Below the pieces are notes generated by a model. It was given only the letters and a program-made list of their open reading frames with translations. It was not told the DNA's origin and searched no databases. This document shows positions 1-9,128 of a stretch of 64,000 nt of DNA, one piece after another (the first letter of the stretch is position 1; every line of letters begins with the position of its first letter). This DNA is from an uncultured Fimbriimonas sp. (GTDB lineage Bacteria > Armatimonadota > Fimbriimonadia > Fimbriimonadales > Fimbriimonadaceae), in contig CAMFIS010000002.1 in NCBI GenBank assembly GCA_945952345.1, forward strand, positions 20,718 to 84,717, written 5' to 3'. The position numbers and the translations under genes were made by a program.

Positions 1-165
1 GGATCGAAGGTAACGGAAATCGAGCTTGTCCGAGATGGTGTACGCGCCGTAGGTTTGAAGGTCGTGGAGCAACTGGTCGAAATCTTTGAGATAGCTATTC
101 GATTGTGCGGCTTGGGCAACCAATCCCACGAGACCAAGAATCATCTGGCGAAGTCTACCAATCAT
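1..165 (-). CDS. N-terminal part of a secreted protein, continues beyond the window
   Basis: Not in the ORF track. Reverse strand reads MIGRLRQMILGLVGLVAQAAQSNSYLKDFDQLLHDLQTYGAYTISDKLDFRYLRS, open to the window edge, with a signal-peptide-like start. Confidence 0.65.
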   Translation of the reverse strand, partial: MIGRLRQMILGLVGLVAQAAQSNSYLKDFDQLLHDLQTYGAYTISDKLDFRYLRS

Positions 166-355
166 TTTGATTTGGAGAACAAAGCCGGAACCCTGGGGTC
201 TCAGCTCCTTAACGAAGAGTGTCGTTGAAAGGCGGAAACAACGTCGAATTTGAGTTTGGAATTGACCGCAATGGCCCGGCAGCCGCTTCTGCGGTCCGCC
301 CTTGCTGGATGCAAATTCTCTGTCTGGACCTATCGCCCGTCAATGAAGCAAGAAC

Positions 356-838
356 TTAGCGCGGAACCCGAGTGCACCACTTGATCTCGTCGACGCCGTT
401 GGTCATCGCGAGTTCGGCCAGCTGACCCATATGGCCAGCCAAGTGCCGAATATTGAGAATCTGGTGGTCGAGCTTGGCAATATTGGGGTACCAGCTAAAG
501 CCCGACTCTGGGGATTCCAGGTCGAGACGGTCGATCCAGTCGCCGATGTTGGCATCGATGAAATCGCAGTATTCGAGAATTTCCTCTTTCGAAAGGTCAG
601 GCGAATCTGGCTTGTCCTCCCAAAGGTCGTGGAACTCGCCTTCACGCCAAGGTTTGAAGTCTTCCTCTCGCTGCATGGCGTACAGGTGCGTGTAGAAGAG
701 CGCATGTCCCGCGATCTTCCAGTTCTTGCGTGGACCCATTCCCTCATTCCAAAGCTGGTCGGGAAAGTCCGTCACGGTTTGGCGCAGCATCGAAAGCCCC
801 GCGCGATATTGTCCTTTTAGTGCTTGTTTAATCTCCAT
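356..838 (-). CDS. DinB family protein
   Basis: 160 aa; DinB-like helical pattern with NIRHLAGHMGQLAEL near the C-terminus. Confidence 0.7.
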   Translation of the reverse strand: MEIKQALKGQYRAGLSMLRQTVTDFPDQLWNEGMGPRKNWKIAGHALFYTHLYAMQREEDFKPWREGEFHDLWEDKPDSPDLSKEEILEYCDFIDANIGDWIDRLDLESPESGFSWYPNIAKLDHQILNIRHLAGHMGQLAELAMTNGVDEIKWCTRVPR

Positions 839-841
839 TAC

Positions 842-1402
842 TTAACCCCTCAGAAAATTCTTTACTCGTCCTAAAATCAGCTCGGCCGTCTCGGCGTTGT
901 ACTCGGGAAACACGGGATCGCTCAGGATATGCCCCGGTCCAGGATATTCGTACAACTCTCCGCCGACCTGCTCGCAAAGCGTCGCCATCGTGCTCATGTC
1001 CGTCCAAGGATCACCGCTCGTTTGGTGAATCTGGAGTCGAACGCCAGCCGGCCATTCGGTTGCGAAGAATCCCCCCTGAACGCATCCGTGCATGAGAATT
1101 GCCCCTTTTGCTCCCGGTCGCAACTCCGCCAGTCGCTGAGCATAGACTGCTCCCATCGAAAAGCCAAGAAAGTAGGCGTCTGCGGGAACGTCGGCGACGG
1201 CTTTCTCGGATTCGGCGATCATGCCCTCCCAGCCCATCACATCTTCCTCGTACTTACAACCTTCTTCCAAAGACTCGAAGTGTTTGCCTTTGAAAAGGTC
1301 GGGGCACCAAACATTGTGGCCGTCCGCCCGCAACGATTCGGCGAACTGCAGAACCCCCTCGGTCAGCCCCAGCACGTGGTGAAAAACAACAACATTTGCC
1401 AT
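842..1402 (-). CDS. Dienelactone hydrolase-family alpha/beta hydrolase
   Basis: MANVVVFHHVLGLTEGV..., GFSMGA motif; start moved to the internal Met of ORF 842..1441. Confidence 0.8.
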   Translation of the reverse strand: MANVVVFHHVLGLTEGVLQFAESLRADGHNVWCPDLFKGKHFESLEEGCKYEEDVMGWEGMIAESEKAVADVPADAYFLGFSMGAVYAQRLAELRPGAKGAILMHGCVQGGFFATEWPAGVRLQIHQTSGDPWTDMSTMATLCEQVGGELYEYPGPGHILSDPVFPEYNAETAELILGRVKNFLRG

Positions 1403-1472
1403 CGCATAAGTATCGTAACACGCGATGGCAGAGATAGACAAGAGTCTACTGAAAGTCTTGGCGAAATTCCTT

Positions 1473-2375
1473 TTAGTTTCGGGACCATCGGGCGTCGAAT
1501 GCAGGATGAGCTTGATCCGAGGTTACGTGGGCTTCGGTTCCTCCTCCGGCTGAAACTCGAAAGATCTGGAGCGTAAATCCGTCGACGGACCTAACACTGT
1601 GGAACGCGATTTGGCTACCATCGGGCGACCAGGTTGGGTTATTGTCATTGGTGCCGGTCGAAACTGGAGTCTTGTTCGTCCCGTCGGCGTTCATAACCGT
1701 GATCACGCCGGCGTTGCTGAACGCAATCTTAGTTCCATCTGGAGACCAAGATGGCGACGTCCCGCCGGTTGCAGAAATCGAAACTTGATTGGTGCCGTCC
1801 GCATTTGCTACGACAATGGTTCCACTGCCACCCAGCGGACTTTGCATGAACGCAAGCTTCGTTCCGTCGGGGCTCACGGTCGGAGAGAAATTGTGGGGCA
1901 GCCCTCCATTCGAGGGTGTGGTGATCTGAGTGACCACTCCGCCCGGAATGGTGATCGAACAAATCTGTGAACTTCCCGCTCCATCGGTATCGCGGATGAA
2001 ATAGATCTTGCTTCCGTCCGGTGAAAATGTTGGACTGCCATCCTTAAACGAGCCGTTCGTGATTTGAGTCGCGCCAGAACCATCGATCGAAGCGACAAAG
2101 ATTTGATCCTTTCCACCGACTTTCCTCACGAAAGCCATCGAGGTTCGGTCTTGGGAAATTGCCGGAGCGTCACTTTCGGCGGAAATGACTCCCACCCGCG
2201 CAACTCCATCGCTGCCGATGATGTCGATGGAATCATTCGATGCTCCGACCGTGGCGATCAGCATTTTGTCATTGCCAAGAGGGGTTGGCGCGGTGTTGGC
2301 GGAACTGCCGCCACATCCAGTCACGAGAAGGGCAGAGGCGGCAACGAAGGCGGGAATTGCAAAGCGAAGTCTCAT
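1473..2375 (-). CDS. TolB-like beta-propeller lipoprotein
   Basis: Lipobox LLVTGCGG and repeated SPDGxKIxF motifs; start chosen at MRLRFAIPAF. Confidence 0.85.
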   Translation of the reverse strand: MRLRFAIPAFVAASALLVTGCGGSSANTAPTPLGNDKMLIATVGASNDSIDIIGSDGVARVGVISAESDAPAISQDRTSMAFVRKVGGKDQIFVASIDGSGATQITNGSFKDGSPTFSPDGSKIYFIRDTDGAGSSQICSITIPGGVVTQITTPSNGGLPHNFSPTVSPDGTKLAFMQSPLGGSGTIVVANADGTNQVSISATGGTSPSWSPDGTKIAFSNAGVITVMNADGTNKTPVSTGTNDNNPTWSPDGSQIAFHSVRSVDGFTLQIFRVSAGGGTEAHVTSDQAHPAFDARWSRN

Positions 2376-2454
2376 GGCAGTTCTGACTCCGTTATACAAA
2401 CCGAGGCGTGACAAGCCGTGACAACCGATCACTTCGAAGCTGAATGGGAGAAGT

Positions 2455-2850
2455 TCACTCGACGCCCGTCAGCGGCAACAATCCCTTGTTCTTGATAATG
2501 TTCTTGTAATCCCATTGCATGTCTCGGCCATTGGCGAGCCACGACCGAATCTCGTTGGCATCAATGTCGGAGAGCGTCCGGTAGATTTTGCAGGCGGCTT
2601 TAAACGTCCCGGTATTTTCAAGACCGGGCTCAGAGAACGATTGCCCGCTCCAAAACATCAGCCGGACGCCTGCTTTGAGACCGTGGTAGCCCACGATCGG
2701 ATTTCCATCGATGAACCAAACTGGCGCCCCGTGCCAGAGCTTGCACTCGTTTTCGCCGTAATCGGCTTCGATAATCTCGTACAACCGGTCGCAAATTAGC
2801 CGGCGATCAGGTTCCTTCCCCTCATGGTATTCCCTGATTTCTTTCCTCAT
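2455..2850 (-). CDS. DUF1801 (YdhG-like) domain protein
   Basis: 131 aa; LWHGAPVWFIDGNPIVGYHGLKAGVRLMFWSGQSF resembles DUF1801. Confidence 0.7.
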   Translation of the reverse strand: MRKEIREYHEGKEPDRRLICDRLYEIIEADYGENECKLWHGAPVWFIDGNPIVGYHGLKAGVRLMFWSGQSFSEPGLENTGTFKAACKIYRTLSDIDANEIRSWLANGRDMQWDYKNIIKNKGLLPLTGVE

Positions 2851-2941
2851 GGAAACTAATACGGGTAGTTGACAACCGAAGCAGCGAGTTTCTTAACTCC
2901 AATTGCCGTTGCGGCATGAGGAATCTGACGATGCGTTCGTT

Positions 2942-3053
2942 AGAATTGATCGGTCAGGAACAGCTGAGGGATGCCCGGGAATTTGTGCCCCATCAGGTAC
3001 ATCGGCACCGAGATCGTGCCGAGCGGAATCTCGAACTGGTCGGTCATCGACGC
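2942..3053. repeat. 112-bp direct repeat, copy A (duplicated 3' end of the GNAT gene)
   Basis: Aligned by eye to 5230-5341: 110/112 identical, same orientation. Confidence 0.95.
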
Positions 3054-3120
3054 TCCGGTATGTCTCCCTGCCAATGAACCAGCGGTAAGCGTAATGCATT
3101 GAAAATGAACACATCTTCCA

Positions 3121-5124
3121 CTATGGCAGGCCGCCCCTTGGATATCGCTTTTTGAACAAGTCTGGAACCTCAAGGTCAAAGGGATTCTTTGATTTTCCGC
3201 CTCCAGGTTCACCGTGGCCCAAGTTTCCGGACTTGCCCTGCACGACGTGGAGGGAAACTGGATAGTAAGATTCCTTAAGGACCCATACTCCCGAGCCGGT
3301 GGCCGTTGTGTCCGCCAAAACGGCCACCGCGGATACCGGATATGTGCCGACGGGAGCATAAAAGGTCGCCGAACCTCCGAAGGGCATGGTGTGCGTACTT
3401 CCGTTCATCGAAAAGGTCAGTTCGCCTGGGCAACCATTGGAAATAGTAACCTTCGCCATTCCTTCTCGACCGCTCGAACCTTGAGCTTCCGGTGATCCAA
3501 GGTGGAAGTCCGCACTTGGGACTTCTACAGGCGCTTTGCGAGATTCGATTTCTGCGAGGCGGGATTTGCTGAGCTTTGCCTCAGCTGAATCTGGCCATCG
3601 CTCCTCGACTTTCTGAAAATAATCCTTGGCGCTTTCGTCGTTCCCTGCGTTGAACTGCGACTCACCTGCCCTGAAATTTGCCCTCTTTGCTTGCCTTGAC
3701 AAACTGGGATCCTCGAAGGCGATCTTATTTTCTCCGAAGGCATCGTTAAAGGAGTCTGCGCTGTCAGTCCAGCGACCCTCATTGGCAGCGGTCCTTGCCT
3801 TCGTTAGTTTTTCACCAACCTGCTCCTTAGCATATTTAATGGGCGTGAAGACTTTTCGAGCAAACTGACGAATCGAGTTCTTGGCAGCTTCAAGGTCAAT
3901 TCGAGAAGCAAACTCGTCAATTAGATTTCCTAGATAGGTCTTACCAACTTCTGGCAGGTCGTGTCCAAAGGCTGATGTGAAGAGATCGGAAAACGTCGAT
4001 TTGCACCCTTCTTCAAGCTCAGTTACTTCTTTTTCGACCGACAGAGTCGCCTCATGAAGCGATTCAATTTTTACCTCCGCTTGACGAATGTCTTGCGGAG
4101 CCTTTGGTCCTTCGGGCCGCCCGAATAGGCCCTGCATTCCAGGCTGCTCAGGGGCCTCGGTGGGCGCCTTCGCAGATATATCGAAGCTGACGTCGTTCAG
4201 GTACGAGGAAGTGGCTTTGGCAACAGGATCGGTCCGAACTGAGGGAATTCTATGGACAACGTAACCCAAATCTAATCGCGAAGGCGATTCAGAAGCAGAG
4301 GCACCCTTGATGACCTCTCTAACTTCTCCGATCACTTCTTTGCGGTGCTCAGCCTCCCCTTTTCGCCGAACTTCTAAACTATATTGGGAGACGAGATTAT
4401 CAACTTTTTCTTTCGTCTTCTCGTCGAGAATGCCCTGGGCAAATGCGGTAAAGCTCGTCAGTCCGACGAGGAAGAGCCAAATTCCTGTTGTTAGCCTTTT
4501 AAAGATGTTAAATCTCTTCACGGGCTTCAGCCTCGGGAAGAATGAGCCTATCAACGTTAGGGCAAGCAGCACGATCGGGATTTTGTACCAAGGCTCCGGA
4601 TCGACGAGCGACTCCTTGAGTAGCAGTCTGTACTTGACCATCGCTGAATCGACCGCGAGTGTCCATTCTGGTGGCGACGTTGATCCGTCTCCAACGGACC
4701 AGGCCACGAGTTTGTTCAGCGCCAGAAACGAACCCAAGCCTAATAGACAGGGTCCTACTACGGAGAATAGAGCCATGAGTGCAGGACCCTTACTATTCCT
4801 GGTGCAGTACCAGGTCGTGAAGAGTCCAGTAAACCAAATCGTCGGAAGCAAAGTTACAAAGCCATCGGCTGTACGAACCTGAACAATAAGAGCGAACAAG
4901 ATCAATAATGCCCACTGGAATGGCTTCCAGGGCTGTTTGTCGACTGATATCTCTTCGATTTGAGAGGATTCAGGCCGGGGGCTGGCGGCCCGATGATTTC
5001 CCTCTGATTTCGAAGGGACCTCAGTGACCGCGCCACAAGAACATCTGACGCCCTTGCCTATGAACTCAGATGAAGAATGCAATTCTGAATTGCATGTCGG
5101 ACACTTAAAATCAATTCGCGCCAT
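3121..5124 (-). CDS. Hypothetical multidomain membrane protein with N-terminal zinc ribbon
   Basis: 667 aa; CPTCNSEL...VRCSCG zinc-ribbon-like start, several hydrophobic helices, charged helical middle with TPR-like segment, beta-rich Gly-rich C-terminus. Confidence 0.8.
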   Translation of the reverse strand: MARIDFKCPTCNSELHSSSEFIGKGVRCSCGAVTEVPSKSEGNHRAASPRPESSQIEEISVDKQPWKPFQWALLILFALIVQVRTADGFVTLLPTIWFTGLFTTWYCTRNSKGPALMALFSVVGPCLLGLGSFLALNKLVAWSVGDGSTSPPEWTLAVDSAMVKYRLLLKESLVDPEPWYKIPIVLLALTLIGSFFPRLKPVKRFNIFKRLTTGIWLFLVGLTSFTAFAQGILDEKTKEKVDNLVSQYSLEVRRKGEAEHRKEVIGEVREVIKGASASESPSRLDLGYVVHRIPSVRTDPVAKATSSYLNDVSFDISAKAPTEAPEQPGMQGLFGRPEGPKAPQDIRQAEVKIESLHEATLSVEKEVTELEEGCKSTFSDLFTSAFGHDLPEVGKTYLGNLIDEFASRIDLEAAKNSIRQFARKVFTPIKYAKEQVGEKLTKARTAANEGRWTDSADSFNDAFGENKIAFEDPSLSRQAKRANFRAGESQFNAGNDESAKDYFQKVEERWPDSAEAKLSKSRLAEIESRKAPVEVPSADFHLGSPEAQGSSGREGMAKVTISNGCPGELTFSMNGSTHTMPFGGSATFYAPVGTYPVSAVAVLADTTATGSGVWVLKESYYPVSLHVVQGKSGNLGHGEPGGGKSKNPFDLEVPDLFKKRYPRGGLP

Positions 5125-5227
5125 CTAGTCAACTCAATCAAGAAAACGAGAACTAGCTGACATTCCTCACAAATCTTATCTAACTACTGAAAGAGTTTCG
5201 GTTGCCTGGCTGGGCCATGCGCCGTGA

Positions 5228-6001
5228 TCAGAACTGATCGGTCAGGAACAGCTGAGGGATCCCCGGGAATTTGTGCCCCATCAGGTACATCGGCACCGAG
5301 ATCGTGCCGAGCGGAATCTCGAACTGGTCGGTCATCGACGCAAGTCCAAACCACTCGGTCGCGAGGGGCACCGGAAGTTTCTTGTCTCGCGCCAATGTGA
5401 TGATCTCGCGCATTTGTCCATTCTCCAGACAGAAATACCCGTCTTTATAGCCGCGAGATTCGCGGAATTGCCACGACCAATACTTCCATCTCGTCCCGTC
5501 GCGCCGCAGCCGGTCTGGGTGGTCTTGGCTCCATGAGTCGTAGTAGCCTCGAACTTCATCGAATGAGAGTTGCGGTAGATCGATCTCTAAGGGCAGGGCA
5601 GTGATGGGCCCGCGAACCACGCGGTCGATGCCTTCGAATCCAAGCGAGTCGTACAGGCGAGTATCGGCAGCGAACAACAGCGATGGGCCTTCACCACGCT
5701 TCTCCGATTCAACCAAAACCTTCTCGATCAGTTTTCGGGCGTGTCCCTCGCGTTGCCGGTTTGGCTGGGTCGCGACACCGGCGATGCCCACAGCTTTGCC
5801 CCAGCCAAAGAGCAAGGGAGTCGTGGTCAAGACGCTCACCATCTCGCCCGCCTCGAACAGCGCCCATTTGCGGTCGAGATCGAAGAGCGGCTCTTGCTGG
5901 AAAAGAGGTTGGGCGCGTTGAAAGTCGAGTTGGAACACGTCGCAGATGATGCTTAGGAAAGCATCGCACTCATGCGCTCGAATGGTTCGAATCTCAGCCA
6001 T
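5228..6001 (-). CDS. GNAT family N-acetyltransferase (Eis-like)
   Basis: GIAGVATQPNRQREGHARKLIEKVL acetyl-CoA binding motif. Confidence 0.85.
   Translation of the reverse strand: MAEIRTIRAHECDAFLSIICDVFQLDFQRAQPLFQQEPLFDLDRKWALFEAGEMVSVLTTTPLLFGWGKAVGIAGVATQPNRQREGHARKLIEKVLVESEKRGEGPSLLFAADTRLYDSLGFEGIDRVVRGPITALPLEIDLPQLSFDEVRGYYDSWSQDHPDRLRRDGTRWKYWSWQFRESRGYKDGYFCLENGQMREIITLARDKKLPVPLATEWFGLASMTDQFEIPLGTISVPMYLMGHKFPGIPQLFLTDQF
5230..5341. repeat. 112-bp direct repeat, copy B (3' end of intact GNAT gene)
   Basis: Partner of 2942-3053. Confidence 0.95.
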
Positions 6002-6714
6002 TAGCTCTTGGGCGGACCCGTGGTGTTGTCAACGTTTTCAAGGTGAAGGTGTACGCGAATCTTTGCGGGTTCTCGCAAGTTCTCATCGTTGTAATCGGGC
6101 GAGCTATCTGTCGTGCGCAGGATCACGCGGGTGACCTCAAATCCGGCGGAGTCCACGGCCCGGGCCTCGACATCTACGCCATCTGGAGCCGTAGCCGCAC
6201 CCGAATAGTCGATCGGAAGGTGCACCGCCACGATCCGGTTGACGGCGCTGATTGGACCCGTAATAAAGACCCTCTTCGGAAAGTACTCGGTGGACTCGAC
6301 TCGCTTGCCAGACGGAAGCGCACCGGTGTAGGTCGGCTTCAATTCCATACTCTTACGAGCTAACTCTTCCACCTTAATGAGTACGGTGACATTGCCGACC
6401 ATGAGTTCGCGGATGATGCTCGGGAAAACAGTCACCGGGTACGGCCAAGATTTGCCGATCTCGGGTTTTTTAAGGTCGACAATGGCATATGCTTCGACAT
6501 TCTTGATCTGATTCACATTCCCTGCAACAGGGATCGTGATCGAAGTCGGCATGTCGGTCACCACATATTTTTGTCGGTCGAGATTATTAACCTGGAGGGT
6601 TGCCGGAACGTCTCTTGTTTCCGGCTTCTTGTGGGCGGCGTTGTAGACGCTGGCCCACAGCAGGGTCGAGGTCACCAGCGAAAGGAAAGCGATCGGGACG
6701 TTAACCTTGCTCAC
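6001..6714 (-). CDS. YbbR-like domain protein (CdaR-type partner of CdaA)
   Basis: N-terminal TM, YbbR-like repeats, overlaps cdaA. Confidence 0.8.
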   Translation of the reverse strand: MSKVNVPIAFLSLVTSTLLWASVYNAAHKKPETRDVPATLQVNNLDRQKYVVTDMPTSITIPVAGNVNQIKNVEAYAIVDLKKPEIGKSWPYPVTVFPSIIRELMVGNVTVLIKVEELARKSMELKPTYTGALPSGKRVESTEYFPKRVFITGPISAVNRIVAVHLPIDYSGAATAPDGVDVEARAVDSAGFEVTRVILRTTDSSPDYNDENLREPAKIRVHLHLENVDNTTGPPKS

Positions 6715-7568
6715 AGTTGAACCTCCTCACGCTTTTCTCGTCGTCGGGTTCGCCGCGTTGGCGCGGGCTCCTCACTTGGGCTCGAATTGGCAATCAAGAA
6801 TTCACGGAGAGCGGTACTGCTCTCAATAGTCTGCAGCTTTCCTTCGCTCGCGACTCGAATGCTGCCTTTCTCTTCGCTCACAACGATCGCGATGACGTCG
6901 TTTTGCTCGGTTACGCCGAGGGCGGCTCGGTGGCGCATATGGAGGTTTCGCTCGATTCGCGACTCGCTAAGGGGCAACCGGCAAGCCGCGGCAAGGATGT
7001 TGTTACCACGCACAATGACTGCGCCATCGTGCAATGGGTTTTGGCCGTAGAAGATCGAGCCAAGCAGAGAGGTCGTGATCTTGGCGTTCAGCATCACGCC
7101 GGTGCTGGCGATCTCATCGAGGTGGCCGCCGGTCTCGATGACGATGATCGCACCCACTCGATCGCGAGCCATCTCGGCGACAGCACCAACGACTTCTTCG
7201 ACAGAAGCTCGATCAAGGTTTTTCTCGTGGCCGGCTTCGATGATGGTGTCCGGCACCCAAGTCAGTTTGGTGAGGCCTTCTAGTGCTTGCCTTAGTTCAG
7301 GCAAGAAGAGAATTGCCAAAGCGACCGGACCGAGGAGAGCTGCCTTCTCGAGAATCCAGTAGAGGGTGGCCAGACCCAGCTGATCGCTGAGGAACATGAG
7401 GGCGGCAAAGACCAAAAGACCAAGGAGAATTCGCCATCCTCGACTCCCGCGCACCATCATCAACAGCCTATAAATGATGAAGGCGACGATGAGAATATCC
7501 AGCAGAGCCGTCACGATAAAGCGGGCGTCGGCATGTTGAAAGAAGCTGAATACAGGCGAATCGAACAA
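6711..7568 (-). CDS. cdaA: Diadenylate cyclase CdaA
   Basis: DisA_N domain: GALIVIE-like GAIIVIETGG, NPLHDGAVIVRGNNILAAACRLPLS, HRAALGVTEQNDVIAIVVSEEKG. Confidence 0.95.
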   Translation of the reverse strand: MFDSPVFSFFQHADARFIVTALLDILIVAFIIYRLLMMVRGSRGWRILLGLLVFAALMFLSDQLGLATLYWILEKAALLGPVALAILFLPELRQALEGLTKLTWVPDTIIEAGHEKNLDRASVEEVVGAVAEMARDRVGAIIVIETGGHLDEIASTGVMLNAKITTSLLGSIFYGQNPLHDGAVIVRGNNILAAACRLPLSESRIERNLHMRHRAALGVTEQNDVIAIVVSEEKGSIRVASEGKLQTIESSTALREFLIANSSPSEEPAPTRRTRRREKREEVQL

Positions 7569-7636
7569 AGGATTACTAGGATTCTATCTGGATTCGAACC
7601 CAAAAGGCACCTGACATTTCCATAATCTAGGTATCC

Positions 7637-8743
7637 ATGTTGCGCGACGGTAATTCTGACGGCGAACTCCGCCCTCTCGACGAGATCCGAAAGGATATCG
7701 ACCAGGTCGACCGGCAACTCGTCGATCTTCTTTCTCGCCGCACCGAATTGGCGATGGAAGTCGGACGGGTGAAAGGTCGAGACGGCAAGCCGTTTTTTAC
7801 CCCTGAGCGCGAACGAGCCGTGTACGAGCGGCTGATGTCGATCAATCCGGGACCGCTGCTGCCCAAGCAGCTGAAGTCGATCTATCGAGAAATCATCTCG
7901 GCGGCGATCGCGGCCGAAAAGCCCTTAACGGTCGCTTATTGGGGACCTCCGGGAACTTTCACCAATATGGCGGCCCTGCAAACGTTCGGCGCCAGCGCCG
8001 AGATGGCGGCGCAGGACACGATCTCGGATGTCTTCAAAGCGGTTGAGAACAACAAAGCGGATTACGGCGTGGTGCCGGTCGAGAACTCGGTCGCGGGTGT
8101 CGTGCCGGAGACGCTCGACATGTTCCCGCAAACCAATGTCAAGATCTGCGCTGAGACTTACGTTGCCATCGACCATCACCTGGTTTCGATCGCTTCCGCC
8201 TTGGATGATATCAAGCGCGTCTATGCTGGCCCTCAGCCGAGCAGCCAATGCCGACGCTGGCTCAAGATGAATATCCCGGCGGCGGAGATTGTTGAGGTCG
8301 TTCCAACGGCCAAGGCGGCGCAGACCGCGCTGGAAGATAAGGACAGTGCCGCGATTGCAAACGTGCTGGGTGCCGAGATGGTTGGCATCCCAATTCTTCA
8401 GGAGCACATCGCCGACAATCCGCAAAACCGAACCCGGTTCCTGGTGATCGGATACAACGAACCGATCAAGACGGGACGGGATAAGACGAGCATCATGTTC
8501 AACCTCCGCAACCGTCCGGGCGAGCTGTATCGAGCCCTCGAAGCGTTGTACGAGCACGGGGTTAACTTGATGATGATCGAGAGCCGACCGGCGCCGCGCG
8601 CTTCATTCGAGTACATCTTTTATACCGACTGCGCGGGTCACCATACTGACGACAATCTGGTGGCGGCGATCAACCGACTTCGGGGCCAAGCGCTGGAGAC
8701 GACGGTGCTAGGCAGCTATCCAATGGTCGACAACAACGCATAG
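7637..8743 (+). CDS. pheA: Bifunctional chorismate mutase / prephenate dehydratase
   Basis: N-terminal chorismate mutase helices, GPPGTFTNMAAL, NRTRFLVIG and ACT-domain ESRPAP. Confidence 0.95.
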   Translation: MLRDGNSDGELRPLDEIRKDIDQVDRQLVDLLSRRTELAMEVGRVKGRDGKPFFTPERERAVYERLMSINPGPLLPKQLKSIYREIISAAIAAEKPLTVAYWGPPGTFTNMAALQTFGASAEMAAQDTISDVFKAVENNKADYGVVPVENSVAGVVPETLDMFPQTNVKICAETYVAIDHHLVSIASALDDIKRVYAGPQPSSQCRRWLKMNIPAAEIVEVVPTAKAAQTALEDKDSAAIANVLGAEMVGIPILQEHIADNPQNRTRFLVIGYNEPIKTGRDKTSIMFNLRNRPGELYRALEALYEHGVNLMMIESRPAPRASFEYIFYTDCAGHHTDDNLVAAINRLRGQALETTVLGSYPMVDNNA

Positions 8744-8808
8744 CGTAGAGTTGATCTTGTCCGTGCTTTGGCCAAGCTGATTAACCACGCTCCGCCCCTG
8801 GGAGAGGT

Positions 8809-8855
8809 GACGTCCCGATCATTCCTAGTTTCTTTCGGCAGATGATCGGGACGTC
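8809..8855. repeat. 14-bp perfect inverted repeat (hairpin)
   Basis: GACGTCCCGATCAT / ATGATCGGGACGTC separated by 19 nt, just downstream of pheA. Confidence 0.85.
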
Positions 8856-8898
8856 GGAGGGGGTGGCCGGCCTACCTAGAGGTGACAAGGGAAGAAGT

Positions 8899-9093
8899 TT
8901 AGAGTTCGGCTCGCCTCGCAACCACGTCTTCGTCCCTTCTTATTTCGAATATTTCTTTGATTGCGGACTGGAGATTTGCGAGAGCCGCATGCTTTCCCTT
9001 GCCTTGCCCAACGGCTCCCGGGATTTCAGGAAAGTATGCTGTATACCAGTCGTCCTCACTGGGAATGTAAACAACCTTGAGGTTGAATTCCAT
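8899..9093 (-). CDS. Solitary HicB-like protein
   Basis: 64 aa; VVYIPSEDDWYTAYFPEIPGAVGQGKGKHAALANLQSAIKEI is HicB-like; no HicA seen alongside. Confidence 0.75.
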   Translation of the reverse strand: MEFNLKVVYIPSEDDWYTAYFPEIPGAVGQGKGKHAALANLQSAIKEIFEIRRDEDVVARRAEL

Positions 9094-9128
9094 AGCTCTA
9101 TTGTCTTCGAAGACTAGCTCGTCTGACC

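Noticed and set aside
2940-3359. 139-aa minus-strand ORF ending in the duplicated GNAT tail
   Set aside because: The upstream part overlaps the 667-aa gene out of frame; only the 112-bp duplicated tail is meaningful.
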